Positions 35,118-45,051 of a stretch of DNA of 64,000 nt are shown here, piece after piece. The translations under genes and the position numbers were made by a program. Positions within the stretch are counted from its first letter, which is position 1. Each line of letters starts with the position of its first letter. The notes beneath the pieces were generated by a model. That model saw only the letters and a program-made list of their open reading frames with translations, was not told where the DNA came from and ran no database searches. The stretch comes from an uncultured bacterium (GTDB taxonomy: Bacteria; Bacillota_I; Bacilli_A; RFN20; CAG-826), in assembly GCA_949291375.1 (NCBI GenBank), contig CASEVI010000002.1, positions 104,069 to 168,068 on the forward strand. Direction: 5' to 3'.

Positions 35118-35990
35118 TTAGAAAGCCTTTCCGTCGCTTCCGAATTCTTTAATTTTTGCTTTAGTAATCTCAACCATAGCTTCATAGCCTGGTTTTAATA
35201 ATTTACGTGGATCAAATCCTTTTTTAGCAATATCTAAATCTTTTCTTTCTTCAATATATTTTCTTGTTGCAGCAGCAAATTGAAGTTGTAATTCAGTATT
35301 AACATTAATTTTTGAAACACCTAATGAAATTGCTTTTTTAATTTGATCAGCTGGAATACCTGTTCCACCATGTAATACGAGTGGTTTTCCATTTGTAGCA
35401 GCTTGAATTTCACTTAATCTATCAAAATTTAAACCTGCCCAATTTTCTGGATAAACACCATGAATATTTCCAATACCAGCAGCTAGGAAATCAACTCCTA
35501 AACCAGCAATAGTTGCACATTCTTTTGGATCAGCTAATTCGCCTGAAGAAGTAACACCATCTTCACTTCCGCCAATTCCACCTACCTCGCATTCAATTGA
35601 TCTGCCAGTTGAATGAGCTAAAGCGATTAATTCTTTACTTTTTTCTAAGTTTTCTTCAAATGGAAAATGAGAACCGTCAAACATAATTGATGTAAATCCT
35701 GCTTCTAAACAAGCTTTTGCACCTTCATATGTGCCATGGTCAAGATGTAAAGCTACTGGAACAGTAATTTTTAAATAATCATGAATATGTTTAACCATTC
35801 CAACGACATTTTCAAAACCACACATATATTTTCCAGCGCCCTCACTAACACCTAAAATAACAGGTGATTTCATTTCTTCAGCGGCTGTTAAAATAGCTTT
35901 AATCCATTCCATGTTATTAATATTGAATTGACCAATAGCATAGTGACCAGCATGAGCTTTGTTAATCATTTCGGTTGCAGATACTAACAT
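35118..35990 (-). CDS. fba: Fructose-bisphosphate aldolase, class II
   Basis: Zn-dependent aldolase of glycolysis. Zinc and substrate motifs: LHLDHGTYEG, CEVGGIGGSEDG, LHGGTGIP and KINVNTELQ. 290 aa, typical of the Firmicutes FbaA group. GGAGGAAAG precedes the ATG. Confidence 0.94.
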   Translation of the reverse strand: MLVSATEMINKAHAGHYAIGQFNINNMEWIKAILTAAEEMKSPVILGVSEGAGKYMCGFENVVGMVKHIHDYLKITVPVALHLDHGTYEGAKACLEAGFTSIMFDGSHFPFEENLEKSKELIALAHSTGRSIECEVGGIGGSEDGVTSSGELADPKECATIAGLGVDFLAAGIGNIHGVYPENWAGLNFDRLSEIQAATNGKPLVLHGGTGIPADQIKKAISLGVSKINVNTELQLQFAAATRKYIEERKDLDIAKKGFDPRKLLKPGYEAMVEITKAKIKEFGSDGKAF

Positions 35991-36029
35991 AAATAACTTT
36001 CCTCCTTAAATCTTTAATAAATTATTTAA

Positions 36030-36449
36030 TTAATAATTATCTGATGAATCAGAATCATCATAATAACCTTCACCTGATGAACTACTTCCATCTTCATCCT
36101 CATCATCGCCAAGGTGAAGATTCTTTTCATCTTCATCCATCATATCTTCATCGGCTGATAAAGAATCTTCTTCGATATCTTCATAAATAGCATTTAAGTC
36201 AACATGAACTTTATCGAAAGTATGTCTTTCTCTTAAATCCCATTCATTATTTTTTAATGTAACAAATCTTCCATCTAAAGAAAGATTTGTGAAAAAGCCA
36301 GATATTGATGCATCTTTTCTATCCATAGTCATATCAACTTTTTCAGCGACTGCATTAAATAAATCTTTGAATGAAATTTCACCTTCATGTTCTTTTAAGA
36401 TATCATAAGCGACATCAACTAATGATTCGTTTTTGTAATCTTTGTTCAT
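36030..36449 (-). CDS. rpoE: RNA polymerase delta subunit
   Basis: 139 aa: an N-terminal HARE-HTH domain (about 1-85, SLVDVAYDILKEHEGEISFKDLF-like) and a very acidic disordered tail (DEDMMDEDEK, DDEDEDG). This is the Gram-positive delta subunit, which displaces RNA from polymerase and speeds recycling. TATAAT and GAGG upstream. Confidence 0.93.
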   Translation of the reverse strand: MNKDYKNESLVDVAYDILKEHEGEISFKDLFNAVAEKVDMTMDRKDASISGFFTNLSLDGRFVTLKNNEWDLRERHTFDKVHVDLNAIYEDIEEDSLSADEDMMDEDEKNLHLGDDEDEDGSSSSGEGYYDDSDSSDNY

Positions 36450-36504
36450 CGTTTTTTACCTCGTTAATTCACCTAAATATTATACTTTAAAAGATATTTC
36501 TATT

Positions 36505-37944
36505 CTATAATCTTTTAAGTGTTTCTTCTTTTCCTAAAATATCAATAATATTATACATTTCAATACCGTGCATTACGCCAGTTAACTTAATTCTAATTGG
36601 CATATAAATATCTTTCCCTTTTAAACCAGTTTCATTTTTTATTTCGTTAAAAATATTTTTAACATTTTCTTCGTTAGTTTCAGAAAGTTTTTCTAATTTT
36701 TCTTTGAATAATGCACAAACTTTTGAGGCGCTTTCTTTAGTTAAAACTTCTTTTTCGGCATCATCTAGTTCATCTTTTTTAATGATAATATCATTTAATA
36801 AATCAATTATTTGAGCTCCATAATTAATTTCATTTTTAAACATTAATGAAATTTCATTTTTTCTATCTTCTGAGACAGACTTTAAGAAATCAACTTTATC
36901 AAGGAATGGTTCAATAAATTTAAAATAAGTTTCTTGATCCATTTTCTTAATATATGTTGAATTAACCCGCAATAATTTCTTTTGATCAAACATTGCAGGA
37001 GATGTAGATAATCTTTTTGGATCAAAAGTTTTGATTGCTTCTTCTTTTGTAAAAATTTCTTGACCATTTGGATCTGTATATCCTAAAAGGAAAAGGAAAT
37101 TAAAGATAGCTTCAGGCGCATATCCTAAATCACGATATTGAGACATGAATTGTAATATATTCAAATCTCTTTTTGATAATTTTTTACCATTTGGATTAAC
37201 GATAATTGTCATGTGGCCAAATTTAGGAGGTTCCCAACCAAAATATTCATAAATTTGTAATTGTTTTGGAGTGTTGGAAAGATGTTCTTCTCCTCTTAAA
37301 ACATGAGTAATTTCCATTAAATGATCATCAATAACAACTGCAAAGTTATATGTAGGGATACCATTTGATTTCATAATGACGAAATCACCAATATCATCGC
37401 TATTAAAAGAAACATCTCCTCTAACTAAATCGTGAAATTTTAAAGTGTGATTGCTTGGCATTTTTAATCTGATCGAAGGAACTCGACCTTCTTTTCTATA
37501 TTTTTCTTTTTCTTCTTCAGTTAATGAAAGACATCTACGATCATATTTGAAAGATTTAACACCATTTCTAAGTTGTTCTTCTTTCATTTCTTCAAGTTCT
37601 TCTTTTGTACAATAGCATTCATATGCATAACCTTTTTCAACTAATTCTTGAGCAAATTTACGATAAATATCGAGTTTTTCCATTTGTCTATAAGGGGCAT
37701 ATTTTGGATTTGGTTTTTCTGTTGATTCATCCGGAATAATTCCAAGCCAAATCAAATCATGAAGTTGGGATTCTTCGGCGCCAGGAATATTTCTTTCAAT
37801 ATCAGTATCTTCGATTCTGAAAACAAAATCACCATTATATTTTTTTGCATATAAATAATTAAAAAGTGCACTTCTTGCTCCACCAATATGTAAATATCCA
37901 GTTGGTGAAGGAGCATATCTAACTCTTACTTTCTTTTCTTCCAT
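36505..37944 (-). CDS. gltX: Glutamyl-tRNA synthetase, 479 aa
   Basis: Class I synthetase: YAPSPTGYLHIGGARSALFN (HIGH variant HIGG) at the N-terminus and GKKLSKRD (KMSKS loop) near residue 245. The ATG at 37944 is used because GGAGG precedes it; the longer frame to 38001 lies inside ispF. In genomes with GatCAB it may also charge tRNA-Gln with glutamate for later amidation; gatCAB is present at 46461-49671, and no glnS is seen here. Confidence 0.95.
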   Translation of the reverse strand: MEEKKVRVRYAPSPTGYLHIGGARSALFNYLYAKKYNGDFVFRIEDTDIERNIPGAEESQLHDLIWLGIIPDESTEKPNPKYAPYRQMEKLDIYRKFAQELVEKGYAYECYCTKEELEEMKEEQLRNGVKSFKYDRRCLSLTEEEKEKYRKEGRVPSIRLKMPSNHTLKFHDLVRGDVSFNSDDIGDFVIMKSNGIPTYNFAVVIDDHLMEITHVLRGEEHLSNTPKQLQIYEYFGWEPPKFGHMTIIVNPNGKKLSKRDLNILQFMSQYRDLGYAPEAIFNFLFLLGYTDPNGQEIFTKEEAIKTFDPKRLSTSPAMFDQKKLLRVNSTYIKKMDQETYFKFIEPFLDKVDFLKSVSEDRKNEISLMFKNEINYGAQIIDLLNDIIIKKDELDDAEKEVLTKESASKVCALFKEKLEKLSETNEENVKNIFNEIKNETGLKGKDIYMPIRIKLTGVMHGIEMYNIIDILGKEETLKRL

Positions 37945-37945
37945 A

Positions 37946-38425
37946 TTATTTTTCCTCCAACAAAACAACACTAATGCATTCAATACCTTTACCTTTTCCA
38001 ATATAACCTAATCTTTCGTTTGTTCCAGCTTTAATCGAAACTTGAGTTAAGCCTATATTTAATATATCGGCAATATTTTCACGCATTTTATCAATAAAAC
38101 TAGCTAATTTTGGTTTTTCACAAGATATAAATATATCAATATTACTAATTTTATAATTTGTTTTATCTAATATTTCTTTTGTTTCTTTTAAAAGTTCGGT
38201 AGAAGAAACATTCTTATATTTAGGATCATTATTAGGAAAAACTCTCCCAATATCTTTATTTGAAATTCCTCCAAAGATTGCATCGATAAGTGAATGAATT
38301 AAACAATCTCCATCAGTATAAGAAACTAACCCTTTTTTATAAGGAATTTCAACTCCTCCTAAAATAAGTTTGTAGCCTCTTTTAAATTTATGAATATCTT
38401 TTCCTAATCCAATTCTAAATTTCAT
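37946..38425 (-). CDS. ispF: 2-C-methyl-D-erythritol 2,4-cyclodiphosphate synthase
   Basis: MEP pathway enzyme that closes the cyclodiphosphate ring. Metal ligands GKDIHKF (D.H) and the motif YTDGDCLIHSLIDAIFG, plus DIGRVFPNNDP and a C-terminal IKAGTNERLG, match the family at 159 aa. Sits between ychF and gltX with one nucleotide before the gltX ATG. Together with ispD (26735) shows that the MEP route is used. Confidence 0.93.
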   Translation of the reverse strand: MKFRIGLGKDIHKFKRGYKLILGGVEIPYKKGLVSYTDGDCLIHSLIDAIFGGISNKDIGRVFPNNDPKYKNVSSTELLKETKEILDKTNYKISNIDIFISCEKPKLASFIDKMRENIADILNIGLTQVSIKAGTNERLGYIGKGKGIECISVVLLEEK

Positions 38426-38437
38426 AACTTTTATAAA

Positions 38438-39541
38438 TTAAACATTAAATTTAAAGAAGAAAATGTCCCCATCTTTTGCGACATAATCTTTTCCTTCAAT
38501 TCTAATTTTTCCAGCATCTTTTAAAGCTTGTTCGTTTCCATATTTAATAATATCGTCATAAGTATATGTATCAGCTTTAATAAATCCTTTTTTAAAATCG
38601 GTATGAATAATTCCCGCACAATCAGGAGCAAGCATTCCATTTTTAAAAGTCCACGCACGAACTTCATCTTCTCCAACAGTAAAAAATGTTGATAAATCTA
38701 ATAATTTATATGTTGCAGTAATTAATTTCTCTAATCCAGAAGATGTTGCTCCCATAGTTTTTAAGAATTCTTCTTTTTCTTCTTTAGAATAAGTGGAAAG
38801 TTCAGCTTCAATTTCGCATGAAATTGCTAAAACTTGAGCGTTTTCTTTACCTGCGTATTCTTTTACAGCTTTATAATATTTATCGTTTTCAACATCACTT
38901 AAAACATCGTCACTAACATTAGCGACATAAATGATAGGTTTTGCTGTTAAGAAACCAAAATTTTTAAGAATTTTCTTTTCATCATTATTAAATGATAAAC
39001 TTCTAATTGGTTTTTCATTACTTAAAACTTCTTTAATTCTACTTAAAACATTTACTTCCAATAAAGCTTCTTTATCTTTAGAAATTCTTGCTTTATTTTC
39101 AATTTTTCCTAAACGATTAGTACATGTCTCTAAATCAGCTAAAATGAGTTCTAAATTAATTATTTCTATATCCCTTACAGGATCAACACTATTTTCAACG
39201 TGAATGATTTCATTATTTTCAAAACATCTAACAACTTCAATAATTGCATCACATTCTCTAATATTTGCTAAAAATTGGTTACCTAAACCTTCTCCTTTTG
39301 AAGCACCTTTAACTAAACCTGCAATATCAAAAAATTCAAATGTTGTATAAATAGTTCTTTTTGGATGGAAAATTTTGACTAATTCATCAACTCTTTTATC
39401 TGGAACAGAAACTATTCCTACATTTGGTTTTATAGTAGCAAAAGGATAGTTAGCAGCTTCAACTTTAGAATTTGTAATTGCATTAAAAAGTGTAGATTTT
39501 CCTACATTTGGTAAGCCAACAATTCCTGCTTTTAATCCCAT
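38438..39541 (-). CDS. ychF: Ribosome-binding ATPase YchF
   Basis: Obg-related P-loop ATPase: GLPNVGKSTLFNAITNS (G1), DIAGLVKGASKGEGLGNQFL (G3), a NVSDD segment in place of NKxD, and the C-terminal TGS domain ending DGDIFFFKFNV. 367 aa is exact for the family. AAGGGAAG upstream. First gene of ychF-ispF-gltX. Confidence 0.95.
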   Translation of the reverse strand: MGLKAGIVGLPNVGKSTLFNAITNSKVEAANYPFATIKPNVGIVSVPDKRVDELVKIFHPKRTIYTTFEFFDIAGLVKGASKGEGLGNQFLANIRECDAIIEVVRCFENNEIIHVENSVDPVRDIEIINLELILADLETCTNRLGKIENKARISKDKEALLEVNVLSRIKEVLSNEKPIRSLSFNNDEKKILKNFGFLTAKPIIYVANVSDDVLSDVENDKYYKAVKEYAGKENAQVLAISCEIEAELSTYSKEEKEEFLKTMGATSSGLEKLITATYKLLDLSTFFTVGEDEVRAWTFKNGMLAPDCAGIIHTDFKKGFIKADTYTYDDIIKYGNEQALKDAGKIRIEGKDYVAKDGDIFFFKFNV

Positions 39542-39599
39542 AATTTTTACTTCCCTTCAAAAACGATGTTATTATATCATTTTTCGAATAAAAATCATT

Positions 39600-39629
39600 T
39601 AAAAAAGGCACATTTTTGTGCCTTTTTTA
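39600..39629. terminator. Terminator of the cold-shock gene
   Basis: AAAAAAGGCAC/GTGCCTTTTTT, T-runs on both strands. Confidence 0.85.
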
Positions 39630-39640
39630 AAAGTTTATAA

Positions 39641-39850
39641 TTATTTGACAACATCAATATTAATAGCTCTTTTCCCCTTTTCACCTGTTTGAGGGTCAAA
39701 GCTTACTTTATCATTAACATTTACAGTTTTAAATCCGCTCATATTTAATGAAGAGAAGTGAAAGAAATACTCATTTCCATCATCTCCATTAATAAATCCG
39801 TATCCCTTAATTTTGTTAAAACTTTTAACATTACCATTTAGCTTTTCCAT
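39641..39850 (-). CDS. Cold-shock protein
   Basis: 69 aa OB-fold nucleic-acid chaperone; RNP1 appears as KGYGFING and RNP2 as YFFHFSS. The start is MEKLNGNVKSFN. A promoter (TTTACA-17-TATAAT) and a leader of about 40 nt with AAAGGTGA precede it. Confidence 0.92.
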   Translation of the reverse strand: MEKLNGNVKSFNKIKGYGFINGDDGNEYFFHFSSLNMSGFKTVNVNDKVSFDPQTGEKGKRAINIDVVK

Positions 39851-39899
39851 ATAATTAATTAAACGTCACCTTTCTATGGAACACACCATAATGTCGATT

Positions 39900-39928
39900 A
39901 TTATATATAAGATATAAGAATTTGTAAA
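39900..39928 (-). promoter_or_regulatory. Cold-shock gene promoter
   Basis: Minus strand TTTACA (39928-39923), 17-bp spacer, TATAAT (39905-39900). Confidence 0.75.
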
Positions 39929-39939
39929 TCGTTTATTAA

Positions 39940-42729
39940 TTAATGTAATTCCTTCTTTAAATCGAGTTTTCTTAATGGTTTTAAAATAATTATTAAGGAA
40001 ATTAAGCAAATCAAAAGAAGAAATAAAATCATTACAAAAATAGAAAATGTCGAAAAATAGAAATTTGTAGCAATTCCAAAAATTTGTGTCGATAATATCT
40101 TCATTAAAAATGAAATTGATAATAGACTTGTCAAACTTATAAAAAACGATATAAAACCATTAAATAAGTTATTCATTAAAAAGTATTTCACTATTTCAAT
40201 ATTTGAAAATCCAATCATTATTAAAATCGCAATATCTTTTTTTGATTCTAAAAAGGAAATATAATTAATAATTGAAAATAAAATTATTGAAGAAAGTAAA
40301 GCTATAGAACTAAAAATTAATAAAAATAAAAATACATAATTCATTGTTTCATTTAAAGAATTATTAATTTCTTTTAATGGAGCAACAATTTCATAATCTT
40401 TCAATTTCGAATTTAATATCTTAATTTCGTCATCATTTAATTCTTTATCAAGTAAAAAAGTAACGCTATTCACATTTAGTTCAAATCCAGAGATTAGAAA
40501 TAAATCTCTAAATAGAGAAATCGAAAAATCATTATTATGATAAATTTCTACTTTGTCGTCATCAACTATTCCACTTATTCTTAATTCAATAGTTTTAAAT
40601 TCAGGAATCAACGTTTCATCTTCATTTTCTTTAACTGATGTAATAGTTGAAACATAAATTGTTTTTCCTAATGGACTTTCTTCATTTAAAATTTTAGCCA
40701 TTCCTTTCGAGATAGCCACTTCAAAACTAGTCAAAGGATAATTCCCTTCTATATTTTTATTCATTTTTGGACTAAAACGAACAGTATTATTTTCTTGTTT
40801 TAAATAGTTTCCTTCCACAATCCCTTCAATATCTCCAAGAGAGTAATATTCTTCATAATTAATTTTATTTGAAAGATCAATTATTTCATTAATTTTGTTT
40901 AAACTTAACGAGAAAAATGTTGGTCTATAAAACCCATTTAAAATTGAACCAAAATTAACATATCCTCCATCAGTCGAATAATAATATTCACTAAAATCAT
41001 ATTCTTTTGAAAATGTATCGACAAAAGATAAATCAACACTATTTTTTAAAGCTTGATAACAATAAATACGATTTGAGTATTCATTCTCTTTTAAAGATGG
41101 ATGATAAGTTTTTTTATCTCCATCAAAAATATAGTTTCTGTATTCAGCTTCTTTTGTTAACTTATTCAACAAAGCAGAAGGAAAATTTACTGAATGAATG
41201 TAATAAACTTTTTTTAAAATCCAAGGATATTCTTCTTCTTTTTCAATTTCATTAGAAGAAGGAAACATCATTAAATTTTCAAAAACATATTCGTTGAATA
41301 AATAATCATTAGAATAAATTACGTTTTCTCTTCCAGGAATTACTCCTCTTAAAGTAAAAATTTGTTCATCTTCATATGTCCAATAATTATTTCTAACTTT
41401 TAAAAGAATCGAAGGCTTTTTCGTCTCGATATATTCGCCTAAAGCATTATAAGTTTCTTTAATATTAAGTTTTTGACATAAATCAACCATTTTTTCATTA
41501 CTTAAAGATATAACGACTTCATCTTGACTGATCTTATTATTTATTCGCGGATAAATTTCACTAACTGAATTAAAAGTAGTAACATATTTAAATTCATTAA
41601 ATGAAGAAGCACTATAATCACTAATTTCTATTGGTTCATTATAATAATTTAAAAAATATATTTCGTTTTCTTCAATAAAAAAATCTTCTAAATTGTTTAA
41701 ATAAGAACAACCTACATAATCTATTTCATCTGGATTATTGACCATTATTTCTACAACATCATCGAAAGATGCTGAATAATAAGATAAAATTCCTGCATCA
41801 TCTTCCTTTCTTTTTAATAAAATCGCATTTTCTCCACCCATTCCTTCAAACGAAGAAACTATCATATTAGTTAATCCATCTTTCAAATAAAAAGTTAGCC
41901 CACTTACTAAAAGAGAAAATGATAAAAAAGAAATTATTGCAGATGTTCTTACTTTTTTAGATTTAAATAGAGTTTTAAAATGATTAAGAATAAAACTAAA
42001 ATTAATCTTTTTCAAAGACATTTTTTTCTTTTCTTTACTTAATAAAATTCTTTCTTTTTTTAAATCATTTACTATTTTTTCTTCTTTTAAATTATTTTTT
42101 TCTAGTTTTAAAACATAATCGCTATATTTATAAGCTAATTCTTTGTTATGAGTTACAACAATTACTAAATGATCTAATGATAAGTTTCTTAAATAAGAAA
42201 ATATTTTTTTACTATTTTCATTATCTAAAGATCCACTCGGCTCATCTGCTAAAATAATTGAAGGATTATTAATTAAAGCTCTTACGATTGCTACTCTTTG
42301 TTTTTCCCCTCCACTTAAATCTTTTACAAGAGAATATTTTAAATGACTAACATCAAATTTATATAATAAATCATCAATTTTTCTTTCTTTTTTATGTTTA
42401 GAAACATTTAAACCATTAAAAGCTAAGTTAATATTGTTATAAACATTATCTTCATCAAAAAGATTAAATGATTGGAAAACAAAACCGATATTATTTATTC
42501 TAAATAACCTTCTTTCTTTTTCCTTCATTTTATTTAATGGCTTATTAAAATAATAAATATTTCCACTTGTTTCGTTTTCAATTAAAGAAAGTATATTTAA
42601 AAAAGTAGATTTCCCACTTCCTGATTCTCCTAAAACAGAATAAAATCCGCTATCTTTAAAAGTATAATTTAAATCATCAAAAATAATCTCATTATTATAT
42701 TTTTTAGTTAAACCTTCTACTTTAAGCAT
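39940..42729 (-). CDS. MacB-like ABC ATPase/FtsX permease fusion, about 929 aa
   Basis: N-terminal ABC ATPase (Walker A GESGSGKSTFLN, signature DLSGGEKQRVAI, Walker B ILADEPSGSLD, H-loop VVTHN), a membrane helix near residue 265, a very large external domain (about 290-790) and three C-terminal membrane helices with the FtsX pattern (SIALLSSIILFS...). The topology matches MacB/BceB-type mechanotransmission exporters in one chain. The ATG at 42729 is preceded by AAGGAGG within the end of the previous gene; a longer frame to 42756 lacks a site. Likely forms a heterodimer with the 669-aa fusion. Substrate unknown; export of peptide or lipoprotein, or immunity, is possible. Confidence 0.85.
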   Translation of the reverse strand: MLKVEGLTKKYNNEIIFDDLNYTFKDSGFYSVLGESGSGKSTFLNILSLIENETSGNIYYFNKPLNKMKEKERRLFRINNIGFVFQSFNLFDEDNVYNNINLAFNGLNVSKHKKERKIDDLLYKFDVSHLKYSLVKDLSGGEKQRVAIVRALINNPSIILADEPSGSLDNENSKKIFSYLRNLSLDHLVIVVTHNKELAYKYSDYVLKLEKNNLKEEKIVNDLKKERILLSKEKKKMSLKKINFSFILNHFKTLFKSKKVRTSAIISFLSFSLLVSGLTFYLKDGLTNMIVSSFEGMGGENAILLKRKEDDAGILSYYSASFDDVVEIMVNNPDEIDYVGCSYLNNLEDFFIEENEIYFLNYYNEPIEISDYSASSFNEFKYVTTFNSVSEIYPRINNKISQDEVVISLSNEKMVDLCQKLNIKETYNALGEYIETKKPSILLKVRNNYWTYEDEQIFTLRGVIPGRENVIYSNDYLFNEYVFENLMMFPSSNEIEKEEEYPWILKKVYYIHSVNFPSALLNKLTKEAEYRNYIFDGDKKTYHPSLKENEYSNRIYCYQALKNSVDLSFVDTFSKEYDFSEYYYSTDGGYVNFGSILNGFYRPTFFSLSLNKINEIIDLSNKINYEEYYSLGDIEGIVEGNYLKQENNTVRFSPKMNKNIEGNYPLTSFEVAISKGMAKILNEESPLGKTIYVSTITSVKENEDETLIPEFKTIELRISGIVDDDKVEIYHNNDFSISLFRDLFLISGFELNVNSVTFLLDKELNDDEIKILNSKLKDYEIVAPLKEINNSLNETMNYVFLFLLIFSSIALLSSIILFSIINYISFLESKKDIAILIMIGFSNIEIVKYFLMNNLFNGFISFFISLTSLLSISFLMKILSTQIFGIATNFYFSTFSIFVMILFLLLICLISLIIILKPLRKLDLKKELH

Positions 42730-42730
42730 A

Positions 42731-44740
42731 TCATTCCTCCTTAAGTTCTTTTGCAATATCGATATTTTTTGAGACTATAAGAGGTATTAATGAAGAAAAT
42801 AAAACAATTAAAAAGTAAATTAAGAATATAACTAAAATATATATAAGAGATGGATTAATTGATAAATTTATAGTTAAAAGATTATTAATTTTATTTAATA
42901 TTGGATTTTTAATAATATTAAAAACTACTAAACCGAATATAAAAGAAATTAAATAAATTAAAGTCGGTTCAAGGACATAAATTAAATCTATACTTTTTTT
43001 ATTTGAACCAAGTAAAAATAAGATTGCTCTTTCTTTTTTGCTTGATAAATATGAATAAAAAGTTAATAAAAAAATTATAAAAATTGAAGTTAAAGAAATA
43101 ATTATAATAAAAATTATCAAAGCGATAAAAAGAGTATTAATTATATCCTCAAAAGAAGAAACAATTGTTAAAGCATCGTTATAAAAACGATAATCGCCGA
43201 TATTTTTTTCATTTTTAATAAAGTTATTAAATTTATCAAAATCTTTTTCATCAATATAAACATATGAAGAATAAGAAGTAATAGGATCATTATTTTTAGA
43301 AGTTTTAAGTAAATCTAAATAAGTTTTGGTGTTATTTTCTAAACTAGAAAAATTATAAGCAACACTTAAAGAAAGGTAATTTTCAAAAAAACTATAAGAA
43401 TAATATACCTTTGGAGTACTTAAAAAATTAAATTCATCGTTTATACTTTTAATTTTAAAATTTATATCAAATTTAAATGTTTCATTAATTTCGTCTTTTA
43501 TAATTTTTGAATAAGCACTATATTCGTTTTCACTTTTAAAATTTAAAGTTATTCCTTCTTTAAAATCTTTAATATAACTCGAAACAAAAGCTTTATTAAC
43601 AATAACTTCATTATCATTTAATTCAAAAGATGGTTCAAAAGAAATATTTTCGTATGTATTCCCATCAATTGTTATAGTATTTCCTTTAAAAAAATAATCA
43701 AAATTATCTTTAATGATATAGTTATTAAAATTATTTTCTTTTAAAAAATTCATTAACTCAATATTATCTATCTTTTCTTTTTTCTCAATTGATAAAGAAG
43801 AATCGTTTATCGAAGAAGAGAAACTTCGATAAACTTCATATACATTATAAGAAGGAAATGAATAAATTAAGGATGATGTAAAATTATTGATATTAATATA
43901 AAAGGAAAATGAAAATATTGTAATAACTATTGAAAAAACAATTGATAGAGACATAAAAATATTACGTTTTATATTTTTAAATAAATTTCTTATCAATAAA
44001 GGTAAATAAAATTTAATTCTTTCTTTTCTTTTCTTTTTATTTTTAATTATATTCAAACTTTCATTTGGATTATCTTTTAAAACATTTATTAATTCATATC
44101 CTTTATCTAAAAATAAGATTAATCCATCAGCATATTTAGTTACTAAATCATGATTATGAGTTACTACTAAAACTAATGAATTTTCACTAATCTTTTTTAA
44201 TTCTTCAATTAAAGTAATTGAAGAATCTTCATCTAAAGCGCCAGTTGGTTCATCTGCTAAAATAATTTTTGGTTTGTTAATTAAAGAACGAATTAAACCA
44301 AGTCTTTGCTTTTCTCCTCCACTTAATGTATATACTTTTTGGTTTAACTTATCATTTAAACGAAATTTAAAAAGATATCTTTTAACTAAATTTTCATCAA
44401 TATCTTCTTTAATTAATGAAGTAATATTTAAATTCTCTTTTAAAGTTAAATCATTAAAAAGATTGAATGATTGAAATAAAATTCCAATATCATTTTTATA
44501 AAAGGAAGTTTTTTCTTCTTCATTCAAAGTATCAATTCTTTTATTATTAATTTTTATATAACCTTTTGTTGGTTTTAATAAACCTTCGATTAAATTTAAA
44601 AGAGTAGATTTACCACTTCCACTTTTCCCTTCAATAAAATACATTCCTTTTTCAGGGAGAAAAAATGATAAATTGTTAATAACTGGTATTTTTCTTTTGT
44701 TTATCTCAAATACCATTTGTAAATTCTTTACTTCTATCAT
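42731..44740 (-). CDS. MacB-like ABC ATPase/FtsX permease fusion, 669 aa
   Basis: N-terminal ABC ATPase (GKSGSGKSTLLN, TLSGGEKQRLGL, ILADEPTGALDE, VVTHNHD), a membrane helix near 265, an external domain (about 285-545) and three C-terminal FtsX-like helices. Shorter external domain than its partner. Starts MIEVKNL, as is usual for this family, but no ribosome site is visible; the element shared with recA runs right up to the ATG, implying a leaderless or otherwise unusual start. Ends in TGA next to the ribosome site of the second fusion gene. Confidence 0.85.
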   Translation of the reverse strand: MIEVKNLQMVFEINKRKIPVINNLSFFLPEKGMYFIEGKSGSGKSTLLNLIEGLLKPTKGYIKINNKRIDTLNEEEKTSFYKNDIGILFQSFNLFNDLTLKENLNITSLIKEDIDENLVKRYLFKFRLNDKLNQKVYTLSGGEKQRLGLIRSLINKPKIILADEPTGALDEDSSITLIEELKKISENSLVLVVTHNHDLVTKYADGLILFLDKGYELINVLKDNPNESLNIIKNKKKRKERIKFYLPLLIRNLFKNIKRNIFMSLSIVFSIVITIFSFSFYININNFTSSLIYSFPSYNVYEVYRSFSSSINDSSLSIEKKEKIDNIELMNFLKENNFNNYIIKDNFDYFFKGNTITIDGNTYENISFEPSFELNDNEVIVNKAFVSSYIKDFKEGITLNFKSENEYSAYSKIIKDEINETFKFDINFKIKSINDEFNFLSTPKVYYSYSFFENYLSLSVAYNFSSLENNTKTYLDLLKTSKNNDPITSYSSYVYIDEKDFDKFNNFIKNEKNIGDYRFYNDALTIVSSFEDIINTLFIALIIFIIIISLTSIFIIFLLTFYSYLSSKKERAILFLLGSNKKSIDLIYVLEPTLIYLISFIFGLVVFNIIKNPILNKINNLLTINLSINPSLIYILVIFLIYFLIVLFSSLIPLIVSKNIDIAKELKEE

Positions 44741-44780
44741 ATATAATACAAGAATGCTGGAAGTAAGAAAAAATATTCAC
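44738..44780 (-). promoter_or_regulatory. Element shared with recA
   Basis: Minus strand GTGAATA, T-run, then AGCATTCTTGTATTATATA, ending at the ATG. About 36 of 42 bases match the block upstream of recA (21086-21131), with a one-base indel in the T-rich part. Confidence 0.6.
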
Positions 44781-44784
44781 AAAA

Positions 44785-44818
44785 TATAAAAAAAGACTAC
44801 TTTTTTAAAGCAGCCTAA
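44785..44818 (-). terminator. Terminator of the 46-aa gene
   Basis: Minus strand GGCTGCTTT/AAAGTAGTC (two G-U pairs) followed by TTTTTTT, just after the small gene's stop. Confidence 0.75.
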
Positions 44819-44824
44819 TTTTAC

Positions 44825-44965
44825 TTAAAGATTTAAATCTTTTAAATCTAGATAAGTGACATAGTCGTTTATAAAGTTTTCCAACCCATTTTCATTTCTG
44901 TATGAATTCGTGTCTTTATAAGAATGACGTTTGCCACTCATCAAATTAATGAGTTTTTTAATCAT
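44825..44965 (-). CDS. Small protein, 46 aa, unknown
   Basis: MIKKLINLMSGKRHSY at the start, YVTYLDLKDLNL at the end: basic N-terminus, acidic C-terminus, no membrane helix and no GG-type leader. Preceded by AAAAGGAG eight nucleotides before the ATG, by a strong promoter at 45052-45080 and followed by its own terminator, all on the same strand. Codons include CTC, GGC, ACG, GTC and GAC, less AT-biased than the neighbours. I know no family. It lies directly upstream of the two ABC fusions; a link with them (substrate, regulator) is inference. Confidence 0.65.
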   Translation of the reverse strand: MIKKLINLMSGKRHSYKDTNSYRNENGLENFINDYVTYLDLKDLNL

Positions 44966-45051
44966 TCTTATCGTCTCCTTTTCGTTTTACTTAAGCTTAA
45001 ATTGATATGTATTTGGGTCATAAACATTATCTAATTTGCTTAAGGTTTATT

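Noticed and set aside
36882-37067. Frame inside gltX on the same strand
   Set aside because: Out-of-frame shadow of gltX with no ribosome site.
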